64,000 nt of DNA, taken from the NCBI RefSeq assembly GCF_000745855.1, contig NZ_KN050769.1:1264-65263 (forward strand), written 5' to 3'. This DNA comes from Xenophilus azovorans DSM 13620. GTDB lineage: Bacteria > Pseudomonadota > Gammaproteobacteria > Burkholderiales > Burkholderiaceae_C. Positions within the stretch are counted from its first letter, which is position 1; each line of letters starts with the position of its first letter. Below are positions 8,239 through 20,724 of the stretch, piece by piece. The position numbers and the translations under genes were made by a program. Below the pieces are notes generated by a model that ran no database searches, was not told the DNA's origin, and saw only the letters and a list, made by a program, of their open reading frames with translations.

Positions 8239-8502
8239 ATGTCCACGTTGCGCAATGTCGCACTCACCGTCCAGGAACTGGAGGCGGGCGAATTCCACTG
8301 GGTGCTGCTCGAAGCGGTGGACTGCGCGGTGGACGACGTGCTGCCCTACGCGGTGCTGGAAGCGGCCGCGGAACCGCAGCGCAGCTATTCCGATGCGCTG
8401 GTCGCCGGCGTGGCGGCGATGCGGCGCCTGTTCGGCCGCGATGGCCCGCGCACGGGGCAGCCGGCCGCTGCTTCGGCTTCTGCCGCCCACCCGCCGCGCT
8501 GA
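8239..8502 (+). CDS. Hypothetical protein
   Basis: I do not recognise this 87-residue protein. From ATG at 8239 it begins MSTLRNVALTVQELEAGEFHW and continues with an acidic, compact core (LEAVDCAVDDVLPYAVLEAA). It ends in an Ala/Pro-rich tail that looks disordered. There is no signal peptide or membrane segment. Codon use with strong GC3 bias supports coding. An earlier in-frame ATG at 8182 exists, but the region before 8239 holds inverted repeats and looks non-coding. The gene is followed 72 bases later by a small membrane protein on the same strand, and the two may be co-transcribed. Confidence 0.65.
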   Translation: MSTLRNVALTVQELEAGEFHWVLLEAVDCAVDDVLPYAVLEAAAEPQRSYSDALVAGVAAMRRLFGRDGPRTGQPAAASASAAHPPR

Positions 8503-8574
8503 GAGCCCGCCGATGAGCCACCCCGTCCCCTGCCGCCTGCCCGCAGGCCCGGTGCCCGCTGCCGGAGGCCACCC

Positions 8575-9159
8575 ATGAAGCGCGTCGTCTATGTCGCTGT
8601 CGCCTGCGTGGTGGGCCTGGGCCTGGTGGTCTGGCTGGCGGCGCCGCAGAGCCCCCTGGAATGGGCTGCCTGGATCCAGGCAGTGGGCGTGCTGATGGCC
8701 CTGCTGTGGGGTGCGCAGCTGCAGAACGAGGCGGCCCGCCGCACTCAGCGGCAGGCGCAGCACGTGGCGGCGCTGTTCGCCGCCAACATGCACTGGGTGT
8801 TCCGCGAACTGGCCGACGCCTGCGCCAAGCAGAGCCTGGCGGACTTCCTCGTCCACCGGCGCATCCTGCAGGAAATCCTCTCCCAGGGACGCGAAGCCAG
8901 CCTGCAGCAGCTGGACGGCCGCGGCCTGGCCATGGTCACCAGCCTGCGCACCATCGCGGTCGAGGCGCTCGAAGTGGTGGAACTGCTGCCCGAGGTGCCG
9001 GACTGGACCGCGCTGCAGGGCCACTTCGACCGCCGCCTGCCGACCATCGTCGGCTGGCTCAGCGCCTCCGGCCACCCGCCCGAGACCAGCGGGCCGACCG
9101 ACTACCAGGGCCTGCGCACCTCGTACGGCCAGCTCGGCGGTTCGCGCGATCCGATCTGA
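8575..9159 (+). CDS. Small membrane-anchored protein of unknown function
   Basis: A 194-residue protein that I do not recognise. Two hydrophobic stretches lie at the N-terminus (about residues 4-22, YVAVACVVGLGLVVWL, and 30-46, AAWIQAVGVLMALLWG). A long, mostly helical soluble region follows with a charged start (QLQNEAARRTQRQAQHV). This layout, an N-terminal hairpin anchor and a cytosolic helical domain, recurs in uncharacterised proteobacterial proteins. The 72-base gap to the preceding gene has no obvious terminator. Codon use matches the neighbours. No function is inferred. Confidence 0.68.
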   Translation: MKRVVYVAVACVVGLGLVVWLAAPQSPLEWAAWIQAVGVLMALLWGAQLQNEAARRTQRQAQHVAALFAANMHWVFRELADACAKQSLADFLVHRRILQEILSQGREASLQQLDGRGLAMVTSLRTIAVEALEVVELLPEVPDWTALQGHFDRRLPTIVGWLSASGHPPETSGPTDYQGLRTSYGQLGGSRDPI

Positions 9160-9203
9160 GCGGCGCGGCGCTCGGGGACAATCCGACCCCGGGCGTCCGC
9201 ACG

Positions 9204-10226
9204 ATGCCCGCGCCTGCGATGTCTTCCGCTGAAACTCTCCCTGCCTTTCCCGATCATCGGCTGTCGGTCGCTCCCATGCTCGACTGGACCGACCGCCACT
9301 GCCGCTACCTGCATCGCCTGCTCAGCCGGCGGGCGCTGCTCTACACCGAGATGGTGACCACCGGCGCGCTGCTGCACGGCGACGTGCCGAGGCACCTGCG
9401 CTTCGATCCGTCCGAGCACCCGGTGGCGCTGCAGCTGGGCGGCAGCGAGCCGGACGACCTGGCGAAGTGCGCCAGGCTGGGCGAGCAGTGGGGCTACGAC
9501 GAGATCAACCTCAACTGCGGCTGCCCCAGCGAGCGCGTGCAGCGCGGCGCCTTCGGTGCCTGCCTGATGGCCGAGCCGCAACTGGTGGCGGACTGCGTGA
9601 AGGCGATGGTCGACGCGGTCGGCGTGCCGGTCACAGTCAAGCACCGCATCGGCATCGACAAGGTGGAGCGCTACGAGTTCGTGCGCGACTTCGTCGGCAC
9701 GGTGAGCGAAGCCGGCTGCAAGACCTTCATCGTGCATGCGCGCAACGCCTGGCTCAAGGGCCTCTCGCCGAAGGAGAACCGCGAGATCCCGCCGCTGCGC
9801 CACGAGCTGGTGCACCGGCTCAAGCACGACTTTCCGGCGCTGCGCTTCTCGATCAACGGCGGCATCCGCGCCGACGCGCAGGTGCACGAACACCTGCGCC
9901 TGCTCGACGGCGCGATGGTCGGGCGCGAGGCGTACCACAACCCGTGGTGGCTGGCCGGGTGGGACGAACACTTCTTCGGCGACGCCCCGCAGGCGCTGAC
10001 GCGCGAGGACGTGGAGGCGCGGATGTGCGACTACATGGTGCGCGAGGCCGCCGCGCACGGCACGCCCTGGCCGAACATCGCGCGCCACATGCTGGGCCTG
10101 CGCAACGGCCTGCCGGGCGCGCGCCGCTGGCGGCAGGTGTGGAGCGACCGGCGCCTGCGCGAGCGGCCGCCGCACGAGGTGATGGCGCTGGCGCATGCCG
10201 CCGCGCCGGTGGCGGACCCGGCCTGA
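9204..10226 (+). CDS. dusA: tRNA-dihydrouridine synthase A
   Basis: About 340 residues. Dus enzymes use FMN and NADPH to reduce uridines in the tRNA D-loop; DusA makes D20/D20a. The FMN-binding start SVAPMLDWTDRHCR is at about residues 21-34. The catalytic cysteine motif NCGCPSERVQ is near 104-113 with C107 as general acid, and the DusA-specific GAFGACLM follows. Later motifs are VKHRIG, FIVHARNAWLKGLSP and INGGI. MPAPAM (9204) and MSSAE (9219) are both possible starts; neither has a good ribosome-binding site. The gene converges with the DUF2384-like gene, with only 12 bases between stops, and the stop region holds the palindrome CGCCTAGGCG. Confidence 0.95.
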   Translation: MPAPAMSSAETLPAFPDHRLSVAPMLDWTDRHCRYLHRLLSRRALLYTEMVTTGALLHGDVPRHLRFDPSEHPVALQLGGSEPDDLAKCARLGEQWGYDEINLNCGCPSERVQRGAFGACLMAEPQLVADCVKAMVDAVGVPVTVKHRIGIDKVERYEFVRDFVGTVSEAGCKTFIVHARNAWLKGLSPKENREIPPLRHELVHRLKHDFPALRFSINGGIRADAQVHEHLRLLDGAMVGREAYHNPWWLAGWDEHFFGDAPQALTREDVEARMCDYMVREAAAHGTPWPNIARHMLGLRNGLPGARRWRQVWSDRRLRERPPHEVMALAHAAAPVADPA

Positions 10227-10238
10227 GCGTTCTGCCGC

Positions 10239-10685
10239 CTAGGCGCCGCGGGCGTACGCCGCCAGCAGCGCGTTGACCTTCTCCAGCCCCTGGGGCGTGG
10301 CGGCGACCTGCTGCGGCGTCTGCCCGCCCAGCAGCGGGTGGGGCCGCCGCAGCCAGCGCGACGCGTCCGGTCCCAGCACCTGGGCGGCGCGCGAGCGCAG
10401 GTCCTGCGGTGCGGCGGTGCCTTGCGGTGCGGACGGCGCCGATGCTGGCGCTTCCACAGGCGGCGCGTCGGGCTGTTCTCGGGCCAGGCGCACGGCGGCG
10501 TAGGGGCGCAGCGCGGCCAGGCCTTCCCTGATCGTGAAGCCGGCTGCCCGCAGCTTGCGGGCATAGGCATCGGCCAGGACCTTCAGCTCCTCGGCGCGCA
10601 GGCGTTCGCGCTGCTGCTCCATGGCTTCGCGCTCGTCGCTGAGGCGCCGTATCTGGGCTTCGATGTCGGCGAGAGAAGAGGGCAT
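10239..10685 (-). CDS. Coiled-coil protein with C-terminal DUF2384 (ParS/Xre antitoxin)-like domain
   Basis: A 148-residue protein. Residues about 5-65 form a charged helical region (DIEAQIRRLSDEREAMEQQ), reminiscent of the H-NS/MvaT oligomerisation coil. A Pro/Ala-rich linker follows. The last 45 residues, with LGPDASRWLRRPHPLLGGQ, P-Q-Q-V, LEKVNALL and final G, fit the pattern of the DUF2384/MbcA-ParS-Xre antitoxin C-terminal domain, where W, P and the terminal helix contact the toxin. No RES-domain toxin gene is adjacent. I use ATG at 10685; a GTG nine bases upstream is possible. The domain calls are from pattern memory and need a profile search. A DNA-associated or orphan antitoxin-like role is only inference. 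Confidence 0.6.
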   Translation of the reverse strand: MPSSLADIEAQIRRLSDEREAMEQQRERLRAEELKVLADAYARKLRAAGFTIREGLAALRPYAAVRLAREQPDAPPVEAPASAPSAPQGTAAPQDLRSRAAQVLGPDASRWLRRPHPLLGGQTPQQVAATPQGLEKVNALLAAYARGA

Positions 10686-10769
10686 GCTTTTCACGGTGTC
10701 TTGAGGGCGCCCCGGGGGAGGGGCGGCGGAATCCAGCCCTCGAGTATCGCAAGCGGCGGCGCAGCGGGC

Positions 10770-11417
10770 TCAGGCCGCCGCTTCGAGCCCGCTCCTGAAG
10801 TGCGCCTGCATCCGCGCCACGGCGGCCTGCGGGTCGCGCGCCTCGATGGCCGCCATCAGCGCCCGGTGCTCGGCCAGGGACTCGGCGATGCGCCCGGCCT
10901 TGAGCAGCGAGTTGTGGCGGTTGAGCTTCATCACCTTGCGCAGGTCGGCCACCAACTGGTCGCGCCAGCGGTTGTCGGCGATGGCCAGCAGGCGCATGTG
11001 GAAGCGCTCGTTGACCGCGAAGAAGTGCTCGCGGTCCACCCGGCCGGGCCGGGCGGCGGCCTCCAGCTCGGCGTGCAGCGCCTTCAGCTCGGCGATCTGC
11101 TCGGGCGTGGCGCGCTCGGCAGCCACGCCGGCGGCGTCGCTCTCCAGCAGCGCCAGCAGGTGGTACACGTCCGCCAGGTCGCGCTCGGACACTTCGGTCA
11201 CATAGGCGCCGCGGCGCACCTTCATCGTCACCAGGCCCTCGGCGGCCAGCACCTTCAGCGCCTCGCGCAGGGGCGTGCGGCTGATGCCGAACTCCTCGGC
11301 GATCTTCAGCTCGTCGATCCAGCTGCCGGGCTCCAGCTCGCGGCTGAAGATGCGCTGGCGCAACTGCTCGGCCACCTCCTCGTACAGGGCGCGCGGGGTC
11401 AGGGTCACGGCGGACAT
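10770..11417 (-). CDS. GntR-family (FadR/VanR subgroup) transcriptional regulator
   Basis: A 215-residue regulator. The N-terminal winged helix has the GntR signature (YEEVAEQLRQRIFSRELEPG, then ISRTPLREALKVLAAEGLV) at residues 10-65. The rest is an all-helical FCD ligand-binding domain with the FH..L motif (NERFHMRLLAI) and a later His in AEHRALMAAI, which usually bind a metal and an acyl or carboxylate ligand. It starts at ATG 11417 and diverges from methylmalonyl-CoA mutase across 63 bases. From this arrangement I infer that it controls the propionate/methylmalonyl-CoA genes, perhaps sensing an acyl-CoA or carboxylic acid. Confidence 0.92.
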   Translation of the reverse strand: MSAVTLTPRALYEEVAEQLRQRIFSRELEPGSWIDELKIAEEFGISRTPLREALKVLAAEGLVTMKVRRGAYVTEVSERDLADVYHLLALLESDAAGVAAERATPEQIAELKALHAELEAAARPGRVDREHFFAVNERFHMRLLAIADNRWRDQLVADLRKVMKLNRHNSLLKAGRIAESLAEHRALMAAIEARDPQAAVARMQAHFRSGLEAAA

Positions 11418-11446
11418 GGGGCGGACTGTACCGCAGAACCGGGTGT

Positions 11447-11474
11447 TTGAATTAATAATTACAGCGGTTAGACT
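11447..11474 (+). promoter_or_regulatory. Promoter with overlapping AT palindrome for the mutase gene
   Basis: TTGAAT (11447-11452), a 16-base spacer and TAGACT (11469-11474) resemble a sigma-70 promoter. The 11-base palindrome AATTAATAATT (11450-11460) overlaps the -35 and is the only AT-rich patch in the divergent gap, which suits a binding site for the GntR protein. The -10 ends only six bases before the ATG at 11481, which suggests a leaderless or nearly leaderless transcript. Confidence 0.5.
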
Positions 11475-11480
11475 GGCGGG

Positions 11481-13643
<2,163 letters not shown>

Positions 13644-13682
13644 TCGCAGGTTGTCGTTCGTCCATGCGGCGCATTCCCTCCA

Positions 13683-13709
13683 CCGTTCGGGCTGAGCTTG
13701 TCGAAGCCC
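13683..13709. repeat. REP-like element, single arm
   Basis: The core GGGCTGAGCTTGTCGAAG, with CCGTTC on its left, lies between the mutase gene and the GIY-YIG gene. The same core, in direct and inverted form, builds the paired elements at 14021-14100, 14179-14260 and 35846-35911. Confidence 0.85.
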
Positions 13710-13725
13710 TTTCCCGTCCCGTCGC

Positions 13726-14295
13726 TTGAAACCCTTCTTCGTCTATCTGTTGCGCTGCTCGGATGCGTCCTACTACGTGGGGCAGACCGACGACATGGCG
13801 CTTCGCCTGCGGCAACACGCCGACGGTGCGATCGGCTACACCGCGACGCGCAAGCCGGTCGAGCTGCTCTGGCAGGGCGAGTTCGAGACGCGCGAAGGCG
13901 CGATCGCATTCGAGCAGCGGATCAAGGGATGGTCGCGGGCCAAGAAGGAGGCGCTGATTCGCGGAGACTGGGCGGCGATTCAGCAGTTGGCGCGTTCCCG
14001 CGCGGACGCCGCTCCCCAACCCGCTCGCCCCGAGCCTGTCGAAGGGCGGGATGCAGCAACAGCGGCTGCGCTCCGGCTTCGACAAGCTCAGCCCGAACGG
14101 TGGGAGGGCACGGCCACCCCCCTCCAATCCGTTCGACCTGAGCAGTGCCTGTATTTTCACTCGGACGCTTCCGCCCGACCCGTTCGTCCTGAGCTTGTCG
14201 AAGGGCGGGATGCAGCAACAGCGGTCGCATCCCGGCTTCGACAGGCTCAGCCCGAACGGTTGGGGGCGCATTCGCCGGAGGCGCGGAGCCGATGA
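13726..14295 (+). CDS. GIY-YIG nuclease-domain protein with a REP-encoded tail
   Basis: Residues 1-90 form a small GIY-YIG domain of the UPF0213 type: [19 protein letters not shown] (Y-I/L-Y, then YVG), [13 protein letters not shown], and the conserved Glu in [14 protein letters not shown]. The start is TTG at 13726; the frame is closed by a stop at 13693-13695 and contains no ATG before the domain. Beyond residue 95 the sequence is not a domain. It is two copies of an [14 protein letters not shown]-like stretch with LRQAQPER, each read out of a REP palindrome pair (14021-14100, 14179-14260). The stop overlaps the meaB start (ATGA). The domain is credible, but the natural end may originally have been near residue 95. 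Cellular role unknown; it may act on structured or branched DNA, including the repeats themselves. Confidence 0.75.
   Translation: MKPFFVYLLRCSDASYYVGQTDDMALRLRQHADGAIGYTATRKPVELLWQGEFETREGAIAFEQRIKGWSRAKKEALIRGDWAAIQQLARSRADAAPQPARPEPVEGRDAATAAALRLRQAQPERWEGTATPLQSVRPEQCLYFHSDASARPVRPELVEGRDAATAVASRLRQAQPERLGAHSPEARSR
14021..14100. repeat. REP-like inverted pair inside the GIY-YIG gene
   Basis: The left arm (14021-14046, CCCCGAGCCTGTCGAAGG core) and right arm (14075-14100, CTTCGACAAGCTCAGCCC core) are inverted copies. They are separated by a linker that contains GATGCAGCAACAGCGG, also found in the next element. Confidence 0.88.
14179..14260. repeat. REP-like inverted pair inside the GIY-YIG gene, second copy
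   Basis: The left arm (14179-14205, CCTGAGCTTGTCGAAGGG) and right arm (14234-14260, CTTCGACAGGCTCAGCCC) repeat the architecture of 14021-14100, including the same linker GATGCAGCAACAGCGG. The two copies add about 50 repeated residues to the protein read through them. Confidence 0.88.
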
Positions 14296-15398
14296 CCTCG
14301 CTCGCCGCCGTCCACACTGACGGCATCCTCCGCACTGCCTCGCCCATGGCCCAGCGCCGTGCCATCGCCAAGGCCATCACCCTGCTCGAATCCACCCGCG
14401 CCGACCACCGCGCGCAGGCGGACGAACTGCTCACGGCGCTGCTGCCGCACACGGGCAAGTCCTTCCGCCTGGGCATCTCCGGCGTGCCGGGTGTGGGCAA
14501 GTCCACCTTCATCGAGGCGCTGGGGCTGTACCTGATCGACCAGGGCCATCGCGTGGCCGTGCTCACCATCGATCCGTCCTCCACCGTCTCCGGCGGCTCG
14601 ATCCTCGGCGACAAGACGCGCATGGAACGGCTCTCCGTGCATGAAAGCGCCTACATCCGCCCCAGCCCCTCGTCGGGCACGCTGGGCGGCGTGGCCGAGA
14701 AGACGCGCGAGGCCATGCTGGTGTGCGAGGCCGCCGGCTACGACGTCGTGATCGTCGAGACGGTGGGCGTCGGCCAGAGCGAGACGGCCGTGGCCGGCAT
14801 GACCGACATGTTCGTGCTGCTGCAATTGCCCAACGCGGGCGACGACCTGCAGGCCATCAAGAAGGGCGTGATGGAGATCGCCGACCTGGTGGCCATCAAC
14901 AAGGCCGACCTGGACAAGGACGCCGCCACCCGCGCGCAGGCGCAGATCACCTCGGCGCTGCGCCTGTTCGGCCACCACGGCAACCCGGAGCACGCGCGGG
15001 CGATGCACGACGCGCACAGCGGTGCCGAACTGCGCTTCTGGCAGCCGAAGGTGATCCAGCTCAGCGCGCTCACCGGCGCCGGCGTGGACCGCTTCTGGGC
15101 CGCCGTGAGCGAGTTCCGCGCGCTCCAGGCGGCCAACGGCCGGCTGGCCGCGCGGCGCGAGAAGCAGGCGCTGGCCTGGATGTGGGAACGCATCGAGGCC
15201 GGGCTGAAGCAGCAGTTCCGCCAGCACCCGGGCGTGCGCGGGCGGCTGCCCGCCATCACCGCGGAAGTGGCTGCCGGCCGGCTGCCGGCTTCGGCGGCGG
15301 CGCGGCAACTGCTCCAGCTCGCCGGCCAGGCCGCGCCGCAGCCCTCCGATTCCCGGCAAGCCACAAGCAACATCAACGAAACCGGCAGGACACCATGA
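14292..15398 (+). CDS. meaB: Methylmalonyl-CoA mutase-associated GTPase MeaB
   Basis: A 368-residue G3E-family GTPase (also annotated ArgK) that protects and loads methylmalonyl-CoA mutase with its cobalamin cofactor. Walker A is GVPGVGKST at residues 64-72. The family signatures DPSST, the switch segment [24 protein letters not shown] and NKAD are all present. The long N-terminal helix and C-terminal dimerisation arm match MeaB length. Its ATG overlaps the stop of the GIY-YIG gene and its own stop overlaps the pccB start (both ATGA), so translation is coupled along the operon. An interposed gene separates it from the mutase it serves. Confidence 0.95.
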   Translation: MTSLAAVHTDGILRTASPMAQRRAIAKAITLLESTRADHRAQADELLTALLPHTGKSFRLGISGVPGVGKSTFIEALGLYLIDQGHRVAVLTIDPSSTVSGGSILGDKTRMERLSVHESAYIRPSPSSGTLGGVAEKTREAMLVCEAAGYDVVIVETVGVGQSETAVAGMTDMFVLLQLPNAGDDLQAIKKGVMEIADLVAINKADLDKDAATRAQAQITSALRLFGHHGNPEHARAMHDAHSGAELRFWQPKVIQLSALTGAGVDRFWAAVSEFRALQAANGRLAARREKQALAWMWERIEAGLKQQFRQHPGVRGRLPAITAEVAAGRLPASAAARQLLQLAGQAAPQPSDSRQATSNINETGRTP

Positions 15399-16939
15399 AG
15401 GAAATCCTCGAAGAACTCGAACGCCGCCGCGCGCAGGCCCACCTGGGCGGCGGCCAGAAGCGCATCGACGCGCAACACAAGAAGGGCAAGCTCACCGCGC
15501 GCGAGCGCATCGAACTGCTGCTGGACGACGGCACCTTCGAGGAATGGGACATGTTCGTCGAGCACCGCTGCACCGACTTCGGCATGGCGGGGCAGAAGAT
15601 CCCGGGCGACGGCGTGGTGACCGGCTACGGCATGATCAACGGCCGGCTGGTGTTCGTCTTCAGCCAGGACTTCACCGTCTTCGGCGGCGCGCTCAGCGAG
15701 GCGCACGCCGAGAAGATCTGCAAGGTGATGGACCAGGCCATGAAGGTCGGCGCGCCGGTCATCGGCCTGAACGACTCCGGCGGCGCGCGCATCCAGGAGG
15801 GCGTGGCCTCGCTGGGCGGCTATGCCGAGGTGTTCCAGCGCAACGTAATGGCCTCGGGGGTGATCCCGCAGATCAGCCTGATCATGGGCCCCTGCGCCGG
15901 CGGCGCGGTGTACTCCCCGGCCATGACCGACTTCATCTTCATGGTGAAGGACTCCAGCTACATGTTCGTCACCGGCCCCGAGGTGGTGAAGACCGTGACG
16001 CACGAGGACGTGACGGCCGAGGAGCTGGGCGGCGCCTCCACCCACACCACCAAGAGCGGCGTGGCCGACCTGGCCTTCGACAACGACGTCGAGGCGCTGA
16101 TGATGCTGCGGCGCCTGTTCAACTACCTGCCGCTGTCCAACCGCGAGAAGCCGCCGGTGCGCCTGGGCAACGACGGCCGCGGCGACCCGGCCGAGCGCGC
16201 CGAACTGTCGCTGGACACGCTGGTGCCCGACAACCCGAACAAGCCCTACGACATGAAGGAGCTGATCCTCAAGGTCGTGGACGACGGCGACTTCTTCGAA
16301 CTGCAGCCCGACTATGCGAAGAACATCGTCATCGGCTTCGCCCGCATGGAGGGGCAGAGCGTGGGCATCGTCGCCAACCAGCCGCTGGTGCTGGCCGGCT
16401 GCCTGGACATCAAGTCGAGCATCAAGGCGGCGCGCTTCGTGCGCTTCTGCGACGCCTTCAACATCCCCGTCATCACCTTCGTCGACGTGCCCGGCTTCAT
16501 GCCCGGCACCAGCCAGGAGTACGGCGGCATCATCAAGCACGGGGCCAAGCTGCTCTACGCCTACGCCGAGTGCACCGTGCCCAAGGTGACGGTCATCACG
16601 CGCAAGGCGTATGGCGGCGCCTACGACGTGATGGCCTCCAAGCACCTGCGCGGCGACGTCAACCTGGCCTGGCCGCGCGCCGAGATCGCGGTGATGGGCG
16701 CCAAGGGCGCGGTGGAGATCATCTTCCGCGAGGACAAGAACGACCCCGACAAGCTGGCCGCCCGCGAGGCCGAATACAAGGCCCGCTTCGCCAATCCCTT
16801 CGTCGCCGGCGCGCGCGGCTACATCGACGACGTGATCCTGCCGAGCGAGACGCGCAAGCGCATCTGCCGCAGCCTGGTGATGCTGCGCGAGAAGAAACTG
16901 GAGAACCCGTGGCGCAAGCACGGGAACATCCCTCTCTGA
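15395..16939 (+). CDS. pccB: Propionyl-CoA carboxylase, beta (carboxyltransferase) subunit
   Basis: A 514-residue carboxyltransferase that moves CO2 from carboxybiotin to propionyl-CoA, giving (S)-methylmalonyl-CoA. Both crotonase-fold halves are present. The N-terminal half has [34 protein letters not shown] and [12 protein letters not shown]. The C-terminal half has [29 protein letters not shown] and GAKGAVEI. Length is normal for PccB. The ATG at 15395 overlaps the meaB stop. It pairs with the biotin-carrying alpha subunit at 17624-19678; a GST gene lies between them. Confidence 0.96.
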   Translation: MKEILEELERRRAQAHLGGGQKRIDAQHKKGKLTARERIELLLDDGTFEEWDMFVEHRCTDFGMAGQKIPGDGVVTGYGMINGRLVFVFSQDFTVFGGALSEAHAEKICKVMDQAMKVGAPVIGLNDSGGARIQEGVASLGGYAEVFQRNVMASGVIPQISLIMGPCAGGAVYSPAMTDFIFMVKDSSYMFVTGPEVVKTVTHEDVTAEELGGASTHTTKSGVADLAFDNDVEALMMLRRLFNYLPLSNREKPPVRLGNDGRGDPAERAELSLDTLVPDNPNKPYDMKELILKVVDDGDFFELQPDYAKNIVIGFARMEGQSVGIVANQPLVLAGCLDIKSSIKAARFVRFCDAFNIPVITFVDVPGFMPGTSQEYGGIIKHGAKLLYAYAECTVPKVTVITRKAYGGAYDVMASKHLRGDVNLAWPRAEIAVMGAKGAVEIIFREDKNDPDKLAAREAEYKARFANPFVAGARGYIDDVILPSETRKRICRSLVMLREKKLENPWRKHGNIPL

Positions 16940-16965
16940 GCGAACGCCCGCAGAAGGAGCACGCC

Positions 16966-17586
16966 ATGTCCATCAGCCTCTACTACCACCCGTACTCCCG
17001 AGCGGCCGGCACGCTCTGGGCCCTGGAAGAAGCCGGGGTCGACTACGACCTGAAGGTGATCGACATCATGAAGGGCGAGCAGAAGGGCCCGGAACTCGTG
17101 TCGAAGAACCCGATGGGCAAGCTGCCCACGCTGGTCGACGGCGACGTCGTCGTCACCGAGGCCGCGGCCATCGCGCTGTACCTGGCCGACCGCTACCAGC
17201 CGGGCAAGCTGGCCCCCGCGCTGGACGACCCGCTGCGCGCCACCTACCTGCGCTGGGCCTTCTTCGCGCCGAGCGTGATCGAGCCGGCCGTGATGGCGAA
17301 GCAGAGCGGGTGGACGGTCAAGGAGGTCGCCGCCGGCTGGGGCAACTTCGCCTCCATGCTCGCCGCGGCCGAAAGCGCCATCGCCGGCAGGTCCTTCGTG
17401 CTGGGCGACACCTTCTCCATGGCGGACCAGGTGTTCGGCGGCACGTTGCGCTTCATGATGGACTTCAAGCAGATCGAGCCCACGCCCGTGTTCAAGGACT
17501 ACGTGGACCGGTTGAACGGGCGCCCGGCCTACCAGCGCGCCGAAGCGAAGAACAAGGCGATGCGCGAGCAACTGGGGCTCGCATAG
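16966..17586 (+). CDS. Glutathione S-transferase family protein
   Basis: A 206-residue protein with a thioredoxin-like N-terminal half (ISLYYHPYSRAAGTLWALEEAG, then NPMGKLPTLVDGD and the glutathione-binding VTEAAAIALYLADRY). A helical C-terminal half follows with MADQVFGG in the usual N-capping position. The start ATG at 16966 has a strong AGAAGGAG seven bases upstream, so it is well translated. It sits between pccB and pccA on the same strand. Its role is unknown. Detoxification of a reactive acyl-CoA-derived by-product such as acrylyl-type electrophiles is possible but only inferred from position. Confidence 0.88.
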   Translation: MSISLYYHPYSRAAGTLWALEEAGVDYDLKVIDIMKGEQKGPELVSKNPMGKLPTLVDGDVVVTEAAAIALYLADRYQPGKLAPALDDPLRATYLRWAFFAPSVIEPAVMAKQSGWTVKEVAAGWGNFASMLAAAESAIAGRSFVLGDTFSMADQVFGGTLRFMMDFKQIEPTPVFKDYVDRLNGRPAYQRAEAKNKAMREQLGLA

Positions 17587-17623
17587 GCGCGTGCGCTCGT
17601 CGAACAAGAACGGAGCAAGAAAA

Positions 17624-19674
<2,051 letters not shown>

Positions 19675-19678
<4 letters not shown>

Positions 19679-20724
19679 CGGCGGGCGGCATCGACGCAGT
19701 GGAAGCGCCCGAGCGGCCCGTCGCGCTGCGCCGGCCGGCGAAGGCGCAGCCGCGGCCCGCTGCGCCGCGCTGGCCCGTGGAGGCGGTGCAGGCGCTGCTG
19801 GAGTTGCCCTTCAACGAGCTGCTGTTCCGTGCCCAGGCCGCGCACCGCGAACACTGGCCCGAGGGCGACATCGAGCTGGCGACACTTCTCTCTGTGAAGA
19901 CCGGCGGCTGCCCCGAGAACTGCGGCTACTGCCCGCAGTCGGCCGAGTTCGACACGGGGGTGAAGGCACAGAAGCTGATGAGCGTGGAGGAGGTGACGCG
20001 CGCCGCGCAGGCCGCCAAGGACGCCGGCGCCACCCGCTTCTGCATGGGCGCCGCCTGGCGCGCGCCGAAGGACCGCGACATCGAGAAGGTGGCCGAGCTG
20101 GTGCAGGCCGTCAAGGGCCTGGGCCTGCAGTCCTGCGCCACGCTGGGCATGCTGGAGGCGCACCAGGCGCAGGCACTGCGCGACGCCGGCCTGGACTACT
20201 ACAACCACAACCTCGACACCGCGCCCGAGTACTACGGCGACATCGTCGACACCCGCACGTACCAGGACCGGCTCGACACCCTGGCCCACGTGCGCGCGGC
20301 CGGCATCAGCGTGTGCTGTGGCGGCATCGTCGGCATGGGCGAGGCGCCGGTGCACCGCGCCGGCCTGCTGGCGCAGCTCGCCAACCTGGAGCCGTACCCG
20401 GAGTCGGTGCCCATCAACAGCCTGGTGCGCGTGCCCGGCACGCCGCTGGCCGACAGCGAGCCGATCGACCCGCTGGACTTCGTGCGCGTGATCGCCGTGG
20501 CCCGCATCCTGATGCCGAAGGCGCGCGTGCGCCTGTCGGCCGGCCGCCAGCAGCTCGGCGAGGCGGTGCAGGCGCTGTGCTTCCTGGCCGGCGCCAACTC
20601 CATCTTCTACGGCGACAAGCTGCTGGTCACCGGCAACCCCGACGTGGAGGCCGACCGGCAACTGCTCGCCAAGCTGGGCCTGCAAGGCCGCGACACCGTT
20701 GCATCCGAAGGAGGCTGCGCATGA
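19675..20724 (+). CDS. bioB: Biotin synthase
   Basis: A 349-residue radical SAM enzyme that inserts sulfur into dethiobiotin. The [4Fe-4S] motif CPENCGYC has Cys at 79, 83 and 86. [23 protein letters not shown] and the Arg ligand of the [2Fe-2S] cluster (ARVRLSAGR) are present. The N-terminus has about 35 extra Pro/Ala-rich residues before the usual start, so translation may begin later, but the ATG at 19675 overlaps the pccA stop and suits coupling. Other bio genes are not in the window; placement behind a biotin-dependent carboxylase is notable. Confidence 0.96.

Noticed and set aside
13683-14260. Insertion sequence or transposon ends around the GIY-YIG gene
   Set aside because: The inverted arms are REP-like and recur elsewhere alone. 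There is no transposase and no target-site duplication.
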